64,000 nucleotides of DNA from Halobaculum magnesiiphilum (lineage in GTDB: Archaea; Halobacteriota; Halobacteria; Halobacteriales; Haloferacaceae). Positions 8,804 to 18,092 of the stretch are shown piece after piece; the stretch's first letter is position 1, and each line of letters opens with the position of its first letter. The position numbers and the translations under genes were made by a program. The stretch lies in assembly GCF_019823105.1 (NCBI RefSeq), contig NZ_CP081958.1:1798001-1862000 (forward strand). Reading direction: 5' to 3'. The notes beneath the pieces were generated by a model. That model saw only the letters and a program-made list of their open reading frames with translations. It made no database searches and had not been told where the DNA came from.

Positions 8804-9469
8804 CTACTCGATGAACCCGAGCGTGTCGTCGATCCGACCCAACTCGGGCCCCGTCGTGTCCTCGCCGACGGCGTACCCGTCGTCGTTGGCGAGCAGCCCC
8901 GAGCCGACCAGCGGGGCGCCGTAGTTGACGGTGCCCAGGTCGGCGTACACGTCGAGGTGCTCCTCCAGCGCCTCCAGCTCCGGCTCCTCGCTGTGCGGGT
9001 GACAGAGGACGCCGGTGTTGTTGGCGACCGCGGCGGTGCCGACGGTGTTGACGCCGCCGAGCGAGCCGCGCTTCGTCGGCACGTCGAGCACGTCGGCGAC
9101 CACGTCGACCGCCTCGTCTGTGAGATCGGGGTGGACGTACGCGCCGTAGTCGTTCGCGAGCACGACGTTGCCTGCGGCGTTCAGCTTCCCGGGGAGGCGT
9201 TCGACTGGGTCGCCGGTCGCCTCGCGGATCGCGTCGATCTCGCGGTCGGTCGCCTGTCGGGACACGAGCGTTCCGTTCTCGTTGCCCGCGACCAGCGAGC
9301 CCACCGTGCCGGAACCGCCGACCGTCGTGGTCAGGACCTCGACGCCGAACTCGCTTTCGAGCCGGTCGGCGAGGTCGTCCTCGACGTCGGGCCGCACGAC
9401 GAGGCAGTCGCTGGCGGCGTGCGCGTAGACTCCGACGTACGACGACCCGGCGAACGAAACCCGAAGCAC
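8804..9469 (-). CDS. eif6: Translation initiation factor 6
   Basis: A 221-residue ribosome anti-association factor that binds the large subunit. The five-fold repeated fold shows in recurrent motifs such as [47 protein letters not shown] and [11 protein letters not shown]. The start is GTG. It follows rpl31e by four bases in the rpl39e-rpl31e-eif6 ribosome-assembly unit. Confidence 0.96.
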   Translation of the reverse strand: MLRVSFAGSSYVGVYAHAASDCLVVRPDVEDDLADRLESEFGVEVLTTTVGGSGTVGSLVAGNENGTLVSRQATDREIDAIREATGDPVERLPGKLNAAGNVVLANDYGAYVHPDLTDEAVDVVADVLDVPTKRGSLGGVNTVGTAAVANNTGVLCHPHSEEPELEALEEHLDVYADLGTVNYGAPLVGSGLLANDDGYAVGEDTTGPELGRIDDTLGFIE

Positions 9470-9473
9470 GCCC

Positions 9474-9749
9474 TTAGGCCGGCTCCGCCTCGACGACGAT
9501 GTCGCCGTCCTCGTCGAAGCGGGCCGCGCGCAGGCGTACCGAACTCGGCGGCTTCTGGCGCCCGCGCTCCCAGACGGTCTCGTTGACCGCGGGGTCGAGG
9601 CGGACGTCGCCCTCGTCGACCGAGAAGTGTTTCGCCAGGTGCTCGCGGACGAGCGACATCGCCCGGTCGCCGCGCTCCTGGGCCGGCGCCTGCTTCGCCT
9701 CGCGGAGCGGGACCGTGACGACGCGCTCCTCGAAGTCGTTGGCGCTCAT
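9474..9749 (-). CDS. rpl31e: 50S ribosomal protein L31e
   Basis: A 91-residue large-subunit protein located near the polypeptide exit tunnel. It begins [19 protein letters not shown] and contains the family pattern of a basic helix followed by [20 protein letters not shown]. It follows rpl39e directly (stop next to the ATG) and precedes eif6. Confidence 0.96.
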   Translation of the reverse strand: MSANDFEERVVTVPLREAKQAPAQERGDRAMSLVREHLAKHFSVDEGDVRLDPAVNETVWERGRQKPPSSVRLRAARFDEDGDIVVEAEPA

Positions 9750-9902
9750 TTACTCGTCGGTGTCCGAGCGCCGCCAGTGGCGTCGCTTCGGGTTGCGGGT
9801 CACTTCCATGTCGGTCTTCATCATCACCCACGCCGGAACGCGGCTGTTCTGCCGCTCCAGCTTGGCAAGGCGCTTCTTCTTGGCCTTGGATTTCTTGGTC
9901 AT
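9750..9902 (-). CDS. rpl39e: 50S ribosomal protein L39e
   Basis: A 50-residue, very basic protein beginning [19 protein letters not shown], with the family core [10 protein letters not shown] and NPKRRHWRR. It lines the exit tunnel in archaea and eukaryotes. It is first in the rpl39e-rpl31e-eif6 operon. The start at 9902 gives exactly the usual family length; a longer in-frame reading is possible but unlike other members. Confidence 0.95.
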   Translation of the reverse strand: MTKKSKAKKKRLAKLERQNSRVPAWVMMKTDMEVTRNPKRRHWRRSDTDE

Positions 9903-10000
9903 GGTATCCGGCAGTTTTGCTTCGGGAAGGGAAAACCCTGTCCATCCGGGTCGCTCCCGTCCCGGAGGCCGGCGAGTTTTTGTCCTCAACCAGACACGAC

Positions 10001-10645
10001 GTGAGCGTGCACAGACGCGATGCGCTCCGCGCGGCCGGCGGTCTCGCCGCCACGGGACTGGGAACGCTCGCCGGCTGCGTCGTCGGCCGTCGTCCCTCGC
10101 CCCCGCTTTCCGACTCCTTCGAGGACGGGATCGACGCGTGGACCACCGACGCCGCGATCGGGCCGGAGGTGCCCCTCGACGAGTTCGAGTGGTCGATCTC
10201 GCCGTCGACGGAGCGGGCGAACGGCGGCGCCCGCAGCGTCGAGGTGTTCACCGAGGGCGACTACGACGACGGGATCGCATGGCTGACCCGCCCGATCGAC
10301 ACCAGCGAGGTGGACGCCGACGTGCTCCGGGTGTCGGTGCACGCCTGGAGCGAGTCGGAGAGCTTCAACGTCCTCCGGAACCTCGCCGTCCGGATCGGCC
10401 CCGAGCCGCCCGAGACCGAGGAGGACTTCCCGCCGCCGGAGACGGTCACGACGCCCGAGTCGCCGACCGCGGTGGGGGGACTGAGGCAGCCGCTCCACCG
10501 CGTCGAGGGGTGGGACGAGTACCGGTTCGAGTGGCAACCGAGCGAGGTTCCGGACGAGCTACACCTCTCGGTGGGCGTCGCGGTCGTCTGGGAGGCGGAC
10601 GCCACCCACTACATCGACGACGTGCGCGTGGAGGAAGTTCGGTAG
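10001..10645 (+). CDS. Predicted Tat-secreted lipoprotein
   Basis: About 214 residues. The N-terminus [19 protein letters not shown] ending LAGC is a twin-arginine signal with a lipobox Cys, as in haloarchaeal lipoproteins folded before export. The mature part is rich in acidic residues and beta-prone, with [14 protein letters not shown] resembling carbohydrate-binding-type jelly-roll starts (F-E-D-G-x-x-x-W). There is no enzyme motif. GTG at 10001 or 10007 is the likely start, because the signal begins there. It is divergent from rpl39e. The function is unknown. Confidence 0.6.
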   Translation: MSVHRRDALRAAGGLAATGLGTLAGCVVGRRPSPPLSDSFEDGIDAWTTDAAIGPEVPLDEFEWSISPSTERANGGARSVEVFTEGDYDDGIAWLTRPIDTSEVDADVLRVSVHAWSESESFNVLRNLAVRIGPEPPETEEDFPPPETVTTPESPTAVGGLRQPLHRVEGWDEYRFEWQPSEVPDELHLSVGVAVVWEADATHYIDDVRVEEVR

Positions 10646-10704
10646 GCGGGGGAGCCGGCGGGAGAGCCGTCGGTAGCGGAGCGACCCGGCGGGGAAGCCG
10701 TCAG

Positions 10705-11199
10705 TCACAGCCCCGCGAGCGACCCCACCCCGGCGCCCACGGCGGCCGCGAGCGCGCCGCCGAGCGCGACACGCACGGCCGTCTCCAGCACGTCGCCGCC
10801 GACCAACTGGACACGGAGGCCCCCGACGACCGCCAACTCGGCGGCGACGATCCCGACCGCGAGCGGGAACCCCCAGCGCGTCTCCGCGAGCACCACCAGC
10901 GACGGGAGCGCGCCGGCGAGGAACGCCCCGCCGCCGGCCAGGCCCGCCCGCCGGACCGGGTCGCCGTCGGCGGAGAGTCCGCCGTCGTCGTCCCCCGCGG
11001 CCGCGAGGGCCGCATACAGCCCGACGCCGATCGTCGCCGCGAGCCCGACGAGCCCGGCGGTCCAGCCGTCGACCGCGACGGCGGCGGCGAACAGCGGCGC
11101 GGGAACGACGACGGCGCCGACGGTGAGTCCCGTCAGCGCCGGCTCGCTCACCCGGTAGCGAACCGTCGTCCTCGTTCGCCCTCGACCGCGCATTCGCAC
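10705..11199 (-). CDS. VIT/CCC1-like membrane protein
   Basis: A protein of 164 residues with four to five membrane segments. The C-terminal half (GGGAFLAGALPSLVVLAETR through LGGALAAAVGAGVGSLAGL) has the spacing and Gly/Ala pattern of the last helices of VIT1/CCC1-type iron or manganese transporters, but the metal-binding N-terminal part of that family is not evident. An acidic loop (DDDGG) splits the molecule. The start is GTG at 11199 or ATG at 11193. It ends convergently with the lipoprotein gene. Confidence 0.5.
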   Translation of the reverse strand: MRMRGRGRTRTTVRYRVSEPALTGLTVGAVVVPAPLFAAAVAVDGWTAGLVGLAATIGVGLYAALAAAGDDDGGLSADGDPVRRAGLAGGGAFLAGALPSLVVLAETRWGFPLAVGIVAAELAVVGGLRVQLVGGDVLETAVRVALGGALAAAVGAGVGSLAGL

Positions 11200-11324
11200 C
11201 CGATTTTTCGGCCGACAAGATAAATCCGCCGCCCGGTTCGGTGGAACGCCGGCGTCGAGGGGACAAGTGAGGGAACGAAACGGAACGGCGAAACCGGCTT
11301 ACCGACCGCGCCCGGAGTGCGACC

Positions 11325-12482
11325 ATGGGCTCCGTCGGCGTCGTGCTCCTCGCGGATTCCGTCACGGTTCTCGCGGATCCCGTCCCGGTCCTCGCGGATC
11401 TCCTCCCGCTCGTCGCCGACGCGCTGGCCCGCGTCGCCCGCATCGCGGTCCTCATCGCCGTCGGCGTGTTCCTCGCGAACGTCGCCGTCGAGTTCGGCCT
11501 CGTCGAGCGGATCGCCGGCTTCTCGCGATATCTCACCGGACCGGCGAACCTCCCGGACGAGGCCGGCACCGCGATCGTCACGACCGCGGCGTCGACGACG
11601 GCGGGGTACGGCATGCTCGCGGACTTCCGCGAGTCCGGTCGGCTGTCGGACCGGGCGACGATGGTCGCCGTCGTCATCAACACGTTCTTCGGCTTCGTGC
11701 AGCACCTGTTCACGTTCTACGTCCCCGTCGTCATCCCGATCCTCGGCCGCGAGACGGGCGTGCTGTACGTCGGCACGCGCGGCGCCATCGCGCTCGGGAT
11801 CACCCTGACGGGCGTGCTCGCCGGCGCGCTCCTCCTGCGCGGGGAGGCGGGGAGCCGACCGGAATCGGACCCGGAGCCGGACACCGAGACGCTCCGGGAG
11901 GCGACCGACGGCGGGACGGCAGAGGGCGGGGCGGACGACGGCGAGGCGGCAGACGGCGGGGCGTCCGGCGAGGCGGCGGATGGGGAAGCGGACCGACCGG
12001 CGGACGCGACGCCCGGCGAAACGGACGAGGGGGCGTCGATGCGCGAGCGGGCCGAGTCGGCGGCCGACTCGACGTGGTCGACGCTCCGGCGGATCGTCCC
12101 GCGGCTCGCGTTCGTGTACGTGCTCGTCACGGTGCTGGTCGCCCGCGTCGACCTCCGGGCGCTCTCGGAGGTCGCGGGGCCGCTGGCGGAGGTGGCCGGG
12201 CTCCCGGCGGCGGTCGTCCCCGCGATCCTCGTGTTCGTCTTCGACACGACCGCGGGCGTGGCGGCGTTCGCGCCGCTGATCGGGTCGACGCTGACGCCCG
12301 AGCAGGCCGTCGCCGGGATGTTGATCGGCGGGATCGTCTCCTTCGCGTTCTCGACGTTCAAGCGGTCGATCCCGTTCCAGTACGGGATCTGGGGCCCCGA
12401 GTTCGGCTCGAAGGTGATCGCGGTGAACACCGGGCTGAAGATCGCGTTCATCTCGGTCGCGCTGGCGGTGTTCCTGCTGTGA
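11325..12482 (+). CDS. Nucleoside-recognition (Gate) domain membrane protein
   Basis: A 385-residue membrane protein. Two hydrophobic halves (about 20-170 and 250-385) flank an acidic, disordered loop rich in Glu, Asp, Gly and Ala (about 172-240). The motif TTAASTTAGYGMLADF and the mirrored FDTTAGVAAFAPLIGS are the paired gate motifs of this family, related to nucleoside and spore-maturation transporters. The substrate is unknown. The N-terminus contains three near-identical heptads (LADSVTV, LADPVPV, LADLLPL) encoded by a 21-bp tandem repeat at 11349-11411. Confidence 0.7.
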   Translation: MGSVGVVLLADSVTVLADPVPVLADLLPLVADALARVARIAVLIAVGVFLANVAVEFGLVERIAGFSRYLTGPANLPDEAGTAIVTTAASTTAGYGMLADFRESGRLSDRATMVAVVINTFFGFVQHLFTFYVPVVIPILGRETGVLYVGTRGAIALGITLTGVLAGALLLRGEAGSRPESDPEPDTETLREATDGGTAEGGADDGEAADGGASGEAADGEADRPADATPGETDEGASMRERAESAADSTWSTLRRIVPRLAFVYVLVTVLVARVDLRALSEVAGPLAEVAGLPAAVVPAILVFVFDTTAGVAAFAPLIGSTLTPEQAVAGMLIGGIVSFAFSTFKRSIPFQYGIWGPEFGSKVIAVNTGLKIAFISVALAVFLL

Positions 12483-12554
12483 GCGGGGCGGGGGGAGGGG
12501 TCGCGCGAGGACGAACCCGACGGATTGAGTAGCCGCCGAGCGCCACCCACGGGC

Positions 12555-13856
12555 ATGACCGACACACTCGCCGTCACCGACGGGCGCGTCCTCACGCCCG
12601 AGTTCGACGTGGTCCGCGCGGACGTGCTCATCGACGCCGACGCGGGCGAGATCCTCGAGGTGGCCCCCGACCTCGCGGGCGACGCCGACCGGACGCTCGA
12701 CGCGACGGACTCGCTCGTGATGCCCGGGCTCGTGAACGCCCACGGCCACGCGACGATGACGCTCCTGCGCGGCTACGCCGACGACAAGAACCTCGAGGAC
12801 TGGCTGCAGGAGGACATCTGGCCCGCGGAGGCGGAGTTGACGCCCGCGGACGTAGGCGTGGGTACCCGGCTGGCGGCCGTCGAGCTGATCCGGAGCGGCA
12901 CCACCGCGTTCGCGGACATGTACTTCCACGTCGGCGAGGTCGTCGAGGCGGTCCGCGAGGCCGGCCTCCGCGCCCGCGTCGGCCACGGCGTCGTCACCGT
13001 CGGTAAGGACGAGCCGGCCGCGCGCGAGGACTTCGCCGAGTCGGTCGCCGTCGCCGAGGAGTACGACGGCGCCGCCGACGGCCGGGTCCGGACGGCGGTG
13101 ATGCCCCACGCGCCCCACACCGTCGGCACCGAGTACTTCGAGGAGTTCGTCCCGAGGGTCCGCGAGGCGGGCGTCCCGCTGCATTTCCACCTGAACGAGA
13201 CCGAAACGTACATCGAGGAGATCGATGCCGAGGCGGGCGTCCGGCCGACCGAGTACGCCGCCGATCTCGGCCTGCTCGCCGAGGACACCTTCGTCGCCCA
13301 CGGCGTCCACCTCGACGACGACGAGATCGAGACGCTCGCCGAGCGCGACACCAGCGTCGTCCACTGCCCGGCCTCGAACATGAAGCTCGCCTCCGGGATG
13401 GCGCCCGTCCAGGACATGCTCGACGCGGGCGTGACCGTCGCGCTCGGCACCGACGGCGCGGCCTCGAACAACGACCTCGACCTCTTCGACGAGCTGCGCG
13501 ACGCCGCGATGATCGGCAAGCTCGCCGCGGACGACGCCGCCGCGGTCGACGCCGAGACCGCCGTGCGGATGGCGACCGCGGGCGGCGCCGAGGCGCTCGG
13601 GTTCGACTCCGGGCGGATCGAGGCGGGCGCGAACGCCGACCTCGCGGTGGTCGACCTCGAATCGGTCCACCTCACGCCCGAACACGACCTCGTCTCGCAC
13701 CTCGCGTACGCCACCCGCGGCAGCGACGTTCGGCACACGGTGTGTGACGGCGAGGTGTTGATGCGCGACCGCGAGGTGCTCGCCTTCGACGAGAACGACG
13801 TGCGCGAGCGGGCTCAGGAGCACGCGGAGGCGCTCGTCGCGCGCGCCGAGGAGTAA
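12555..13856 (+). CDS. mtaD: 5-methylthioadenosine/S-adenosylhomocysteine deaminase
   Basis: A 433-residue amidohydrolase of the MTA/SAH deaminase (DadD-like) group. Metal and substrate motifs appear in order: VNAHGHATM (near 63), HFHLNETET (near 215), VAHGVHLD (near 253), HCPASNMKL (near 277) and GTDGAASNNDLDLF (near 303). It deaminates MTA, SAH or 5'-deoxyadenosine to the inosine derivatives. The next gene, 375 bp on, is ahcY, so this region handles methylation by-products. The gap between them holds copy 2 of the dispersed hairpin element. Confidence 0.88.
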   Translation: MTDTLAVTDGRVLTPEFDVVRADVLIDADAGEILEVAPDLAGDADRTLDATDSLVMPGLVNAHGHATMTLLRGYADDKNLEDWLQEDIWPAEAELTPADVGVGTRLAAVELIRSGTTAFADMYFHVGEVVEAVREAGLRARVGHGVVTVGKDEPAAREDFAESVAVAEEYDGAADGRVRTAVMPHAPHTVGTEYFEEFVPRVREAGVPLHFHLNETETYIEEIDAEAGVRPTEYAADLGLLAEDTFVAHGVHLDDDEIETLAERDTSVVHCPASNMKLASGMAPVQDMLDAGVTVALGTDGAASNNDLDLFDELRDAAMIGKLAADDAAAVDAETAVRMATAGGAEALGFDSGRIEAGANADLAVVDLESVHLTPEHDLVSHLAYATRGSDVRHTVCDGEVLMRDREVLAFDENDVRERAQEHAEALVARAEE

Positions 13857-13875
13857 GAGCGACCTGCCTTGCGGT

Positions 13876-14115
13876 GGCGCGTGCCGGCGGGCCTTTGTGC
13901 CCGCCGGACGCGCGCGAGGGATGAGTGAGGAGCGAACGGAGTGAGCGACGAGCGAATCGGATGGGGAGGAGGTGGCGGCGGTGCTGTGCGGTCGGGTGGG
14001 ACTGAAAGGGGCCGCGGGTGTGCGGGAAGACGCGAACCGACAAGCACCGCAGCGAGGCAGAAGGCCGAGCGAGGAGCGCAGCGGTCGCACCGACCGCACA
14101 CCCGCGGGGGCTTTC
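13876..14115 (-). repeat. Dispersed hairpin element, copy 2
   Basis: Reading on the minus strand, the element begins GAAAGCCC (14115-14108), then a 14-base arm (14107-14094) fully complementary to 14025-14012, then CCCCTTTCAGTCCCACCC, and ends with a terminal 9-bp hairpin (GCCCGCCGG/CCGGCGGGC, 13884-13907) and CACGCGCC. It fills the mtaD-ahcY gap and contains no supported gene. It is closely similar to copies at 49109 and 61103, but its stems have different sequences. Confidence 0.85.
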
Positions 14116-14200
14116 GAGCACTCCTTCCCCGAGGCGTGCTCACCCTCGGCTCCTCCGACGTTCACAACCGACCGATCGAACCAACCCGCATCCGGCGGGA

Positions 14201-14206
14201 TTAAAC
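14201..14206 (+). promoter_or_regulatory. TATA-like box of ahcY
   Basis: TTAAAC lies 26-31 bases before the ahcY ATG, the spacing expected for a leaderless haloarchaeal transcript. It lies beyond the copy 2 element, so ahcY has its own promoter. Confidence 0.6.
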
Positions 14207-14231
14207 CGCACGCACGCCACCACCGATCATA

Positions 14232-15521
14232 ATGAGTACACAGTCGTACGCACCCGTCACGGACCACCTCGACGACCCCGACTCCGCACGCGAGGAGGGC
14301 CGCCGCAAGATGGACTGGGCGCTCCAGCACATGCCCATCCTGAACCACCTCCGCGAGGAGTTCACCGACACGAACCCCTTCGCCGGCCAGACGATCGGCA
14401 TGGCGATGCACGTCGAGGCGAAGACCGCGAACCTCGTCGAGCTGCTCGCCGACGGCGGCGCGGAGGTCGCCATCACCGGCTGCAACCCGCTCTCCACCCA
14501 CGACGACGTGAGCGCGGCGCTGGACGCCCACGAGAACATCACCTCCTACGCCGTCCGCGGCGTCGGCGACGAGGACTACTACGCCGCCATCGAGTCCGTC
14601 ATCGCCCACGAGCCGACGATCACGGTGGACGACGGGATGGACATGGTCGCGGCCATCCACGAGGACTACCCCGAGCTCATCGACTCCATCGTCGGCGGCG
14701 CCGAGGAGACCACCACCGGCGTCCACCGCCTGCGCGCGATGGACGCAGACGGCGAGCTTCACTACCCCGTCTTCGCCGTCAACGACACGCCGATGAAGCG
14801 CCTGTTCGACAACGTCCACGGCACCGGCGAGTCGTCGCTCGCGACCATCGCGATGACGACGAACCTCTCCTTTGCCGGCAAGGACGTCGTCGTCGCCGGC
14901 TTCGGGTACTGCGGCAAGGGCGTCGCGAAGAAGGCCGCCGGCCAGAACGCGAACGTCATCGTCTGCGAGGTCGACTCCCGGAAGGCCCTCGAAGCCCACA
15001 TGGAGGGCTACGACGTGCTGCCGATGGCGGAGGCCGCCAAGGAGGGCGACGTGTTCGTCACGACGACGGGCAACCGCGACGTGATCACCGAGGAGCACTT
15101 CCGGGTCATGCAGGACGGCGTCCTCCTCGCCAACGCCGGCCACTTCGACGTGGAGATCAACCTAGACGAGCTCGACGACCTCGCGGTCGACCGCTACGAG
15201 GCCCGCGACGGCGTCGAGGCCTACGAGATGGCCGACGGCCGCCGGCTGAACGTGCTCGCGGAGGGCCGCCTCGTCAACCTCGCGGCGCCCCTCGCGCTCG
15301 GCCACCCGGTCGAGGTCATGGACCAGTCGTTCGGCGTGCAGGCCGTCTGCGTGCGCGAACTCGTCGAGAACGGCGACGCCTACGACGCCGGCGTCCACGA
15401 GGTGCCCGACGACCTCGACCGCGAGGTCGCCGAGGTGAAGCTCGCGGCCGAGGGCGTCGCGTTCGACGACCTCAGCGACGAGCAGCGCGAGTACATGGGC
15501 TCGTGGCAGCACGGGACCTGA
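14232..15521 (+). CDS. ahcY: Adenosylhomocysteinase
   Basis: A 429-residue NAD-dependent enzyme splitting S-adenosylhomocysteine into adenosine and homocysteine, which relieves product inhibition of methyltransferases. Recognisable blocks: GMAMHVEAKTANLVELL and EVAITGCNPLSTHDDV in the catalytic domain, ETTTGVHRL, then the dinucleotide fold VVVAGFGYCGKGVAKKA (about 218-234). The C-terminus lacks the K-P-x-x-Y-R-Y tail of many eukaryotic forms, as in other archaea. It acts together with mtaD upstream in SAH recycling. Confidence 0.97.
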   Translation: MSTQSYAPVTDHLDDPDSAREEGRRKMDWALQHMPILNHLREEFTDTNPFAGQTIGMAMHVEAKTANLVELLADGGAEVAITGCNPLSTHDDVSAALDAHENITSYAVRGVGDEDYYAAIESVIAHEPTITVDDGMDMVAAIHEDYPELIDSIVGGAEETTTGVHRLRAMDADGELHYPVFAVNDTPMKRLFDNVHGTGESSLATIAMTTNLSFAGKDVVVAGFGYCGKGVAKKAAGQNANVIVCEVDSRKALEAHMEGYDVLPMAEAAKEGDVFVTTTGNRDVITEEHFRVMQDGVLLANAGHFDVEINLDELDDLAVDRYEARDGVEAYEMADGRRLNVLAEGRLVNLAAPLALGHPVEVMDQSFGVQAVCVRELVENGDAYDAGVHEVPDDLDREVAEVKLAAEGVAFDDLSDEQREYMGSWQHGT

Positions 15522-15554
15522 GCACGCGGATCGACCTCCAGTCCCCGCGGGCGG

Positions 15555-16406
15555 TCACGGCTCGCCCTCGACGGTTCCGAGGACGAAGCCGTACTTGAGC
15601 AGGGCGACGAAGACCGCGCCGCCGACGGCGTTGCCGAGGGTCGAAAGCGCAATGAACCGGAGGTACTCGGGGACCCCGATAGCCGGGTCGACCAGCGTCG
15701 CCGCCAGCACCTCGACGTTGCCGGCGATCGAGTGCGGGAGGTGCGCGAAGCCGATGCCCCCGGTGACGAGCACGACGAACACGACGCGGGCGATGGTGGA
15801 GTCGGCGGCCGCCACCAGCCACGCGAGCAGTCCCATCAGCCACCCCGTGAGCACGGCCCCCGCGAACAGGACCGCCGTCGGCTGGTCGAGGAAGGGCTCG
15901 GCGAGTTCGGCGAACGAATCGGTGCTCGCGAGGCCGTAGGCGGGCGCGAACCAGACGACGAAGACGGCGAAGGCGACCCCGCCGACGACGTTGCCGGCGT
16001 ACACGAGCGACCAGAGCCGCCCGAGGTCGCCGAGGCCGGCGCGGTCGTCGAGCACGGGAACGACGGCGAGGGAGGTGTGTTCGGTGAACAGTTCCGAGCC
16101 GCCGAGGACGACGAACACGAACCCCACCGAGTACGCCGCGCCGACGTACAGGCGGTGGACCACCGGGTCGCCCCCCGCCACCGTCAGCGTCGTCACGACC
16201 GCGACCAACAGCGGCCCGAAGCCGATGTCGAGTCCGGCGGAGACGGCCGAGAGGAACAGCGCCGGCGCCGGACGCTCCATCTCGTCGGTGGCCGACTGCA
16301 TCAGCCGCTCGATGACGGTGACGTTCGAGGCCTGGTCGTCGCCCTCGCTGCGCGTTCCGCGGGTGGACCCGGTCTCGTCGTCGGGGACTCGCGTCTCCTC
16401 TGACAC
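15555..16406 (-). CDS. Formate/nitrite transporter family channel
   Basis: A protein of 283 residues. After about 45 polar N-terminal residues come six membrane segments of the FNT fold, with GGSELFTEHTSLAVVPVL matching the first omega-loop region and IALSTLGNAVGGAVFVALL the family's last signature. Members conduct formate, nitrite, hydrosulfide or lactate; which one applies here cannot be told. GTG at 16406 is preferred over an earlier start because a TATA-like GATATTAATC lies about 25-34 bases before it. It is convergent with ahcY. Confidence 0.82.
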   Translation of the reverse strand: MSEETRVPDDETGSTRGTRSEGDDQASNVTVIERLMQSATDEMERPAPALFLSAVSAGLDIGFGPLLVAVVTTLTVAGGDPVVHRLYVGAAYSVGFVFVVLGGSELFTEHTSLAVVPVLDDRAGLGDLGRLWSLVYAGNVVGGVAFAVFVVWFAPAYGLASTDSFAELAEPFLDQPTAVLFAGAVLTGWLMGLLAWLVAAADSTIARVVFVVLVTGGIGFAHLPHSIAGNVEVLAATLVDPAIGVPEYLRFIALSTLGNAVGGAVFVALLKYGFVLGTVEGEP

Positions 16407-16430
16407 GCCCCACGGTTCGGCGTCCGTGCG

Positions 16431-16440
16431 GATTAATATC
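16431..16440 (-). promoter_or_regulatory. TATA-like box of the FNT channel gene
   Basis: On the minus strand GATATTAATC sits 25-34 bases before GTG 16406, inside the near-palindrome GCGGATATTAATCCGC. It supports leaderless initiation at that GTG. Confidence 0.55.
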
Positions 16441-16479
16441 CGCACGTGGACCAGTATCCGGACGCTCGGGCCGCGGCCG

Positions 16480-17040
16480 CTACAGCGACACCAGCGCCCG
16501 CGTCTCGTACTCCGGTCCCTCCTCGGTCAGCGTCGACTCCGTGAGCCGGATCTCGTCCACCTCGAACCGGCCCACCGTGGGGTCCCCGTCGAGGTAGTCG
16601 AGTACCTCCCGTTTCCCGCGGGCGTCGTCCATCCGCGCGAGGGTGAAATGCGGCGTGAACTCGTGGTCGGCCTCATCGAACCCTCGGTCGACCGTCTCGC
16701 GCTCGACGGCCTCCGCGAGCCGCGTCAGCTCGTCGGCGCCGTGACCCTCGCGGACGCCGACCCAGATCACGCTGATGTACTCCCGCGAGGGGAAGACGCC
16801 GAGGCTGCCGACCTCGACCTCGAACGGGTCGACGGCGGCCGAGTCCACCGCCGACTCCAGCGCCTCGACCACGTCGCCGACGCGGGACTCGTCGGTGTCG
16901 CCGAGGAACTTTACCGTGCAGTGCGCCTGCTCGGGGTCGGTGAAGCGCAGGCTCTCGATGTCCCGAAGCGGGTCCTGGACGGCGGCGAACTCGTCCGCGA
17001 GCCGGTCCGGCAGGTCGACGGAGACGAACAGTCGCGGCAT
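16480..17040 (-). CDS. thpR: RNA 2',3'-cyclic phosphodiesterase
   Basis: A 186-residue 2H phosphoesterase (LigT/ThpR). The two HxTx motifs are HCTVKFLGD (near 40) and HFTLARMDD (near 130). The enzyme opens 2',3'-cyclic phosphate ends of RNA and can join tRNA half-molecules in vitro. The start MPRLFVSVDLPD is typical. It is divergent from the TPR-protein gene with 143 bp between them. Confidence 0.92.
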   Translation of the reverse strand: MPRLFVSVDLPDRLADEFAAVQDPLRDIESLRFTDPEQAHCTVKFLGDTDESRVGDVVEALESAVDSAAVDPFEVEVGSLGVFPSREYISVIWVGVREGHGADELTRLAEAVERETVDRGFDEADHEFTPHFTLARMDDARGKREVLDYLDGDPTVGRFEVDEIRLTESTLTEEGPEYETRALVSL

Positions 17041-17183
17041 ACGCCGACTTCGCGGTCGACTCCCAAAATCGCGGCGGCGAGCGTGAACGACGACGACGGG
17101 ACGCGCCGGTCGTGACGGGGCGGATCGACCCGCGCGGGACGCACGCGCAACATACATCCGTCCACGCGGTCGAGACACCGGTA

Positions 17184-18092
17184 ATGAGCGACGACGAGCC
17201 CGAACGCCGACCGCACAAGTTCTCCGAGGGGCAGGGCCTCGACGAGGACTACGAGGAGTTCACGCTCGACCCCGAGGAGCTGAACGCCGACCCCTCGCAG
17301 GTCGACCCCGTCGACACGCGCGTCATCACCGACCTGCTCGACGAGCGCAACATCCCGAAAGACCGCGTCGACGTGGAGAGCCTCATGGACGTGGGGCTGT
17401 CGTACATGGGGATCAACCGCTTCGAGGAGGCGACCGAGACGTTCGAGCGCGCCGCCCAGTTCGCCGACGAGGACTCCCTCGCCGAGCAGGAGGCGTGGGT
17501 GAACAAGGGCGCCGCCCACGCCCAACTGGAGGAGTGGGACGAGGCGATCGGCGCGTATCAGGAGGCGCTGCGCATCGACGACGACTCCGAGCACGCCGCC
17601 AGCGCCGAGACGAACCTCGCGTACGCGCTCCACGAGAACGGCCAGGGCGAGCAGGCGCTCGAACACGCCGAGAAGGCCGTCGAGATCGACCCGCGCTTCC
17701 CGCAGGCGTGGTACAACCGCGGCTTCTTCCTCGTCGAGCGCGGCCTGCTTGAGGACGCGGTGAACGCCTTCGACAACGCGATCCGGCTGGGGATGCGCAA
17801 CGCCGAGGTGCTCGAGGAGAAGGCGCGCGCGCTCGACGAGCTCGGCCGCGAGGACGAGGCCGAGGAGGCCGCCGAGCGCGCCGAGGAGATCCGCGAGGAG
17901 GCCGAACAGCGGATGGTCGAGGAACACGCGGAGGGGGGCGGGGGAGCGGCCGGCGCGGGAGCGCCCGGCGGGATGGACGGCGAGCGGGGCGGCAGAGGAG
18001 GCGGCGACGCCGGCGGAGCGGGCGGCGCCCCGGGCGGGCTCGGGGACCGCTCCGGCGACGGCGACGACGATCTCGACCTCGGGGGCCTGTAG
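17184..18092 (+). CDS. TPR repeat protein
   Basis: A protein of 302 residues with four to five tetratricopeptide repeats between about 65 and 245 (for example LMDVGLSYMGINRFEEATETF, AWVNKGAAHAQLEEWDEAIGAY, AWYNRGFFLVERGLLEDAVNAF). The C-terminal 50 residues are a Gly/Ala/Asp-rich disordered tail ending DDDLDLGGL. TPRs mediate protein contacts; the partner is unknown. It is directly followed (TAG-ATG) by the DUF424 gene, so they form an operon. A TATA-like CATACATC lies about 30 bases upstream. Confidence 0.85.
   Translation: MSDDEPERRPHKFSEGQGLDEDYEEFTLDPEELNADPSQVDPVDTRVITDLLDERNIPKDRVDVESLMDVGLSYMGINRFEEATETFERAAQFADEDSLAEQEAWVNKGAAHAQLEEWDEAIGAYQEALRIDDDSEHAASAETNLAYALHENGQGEQALEHAEKAVEIDPRFPQAWYNRGFFLVERGLLEDAVNAFDNAIRLGMRNAEVLEEKARALDELGREDEAEEAAERAEEIREEAEQRMVEEHAEGGGGAAGAGAPGGMDGERGGRGGGDAGGAGGAPGGLGDRSGDGDDDLDLGGL

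Noticed and set aside
11148..15143. A very long minus-strand open frame (over 1300 codons)
   Set aside because: It lies antisense to the nucleoside-recognition, mtaD and ahcY genes and has Arg/Val/Asp composition typical of shadow frames in high-G+C DNA, with no family motif.
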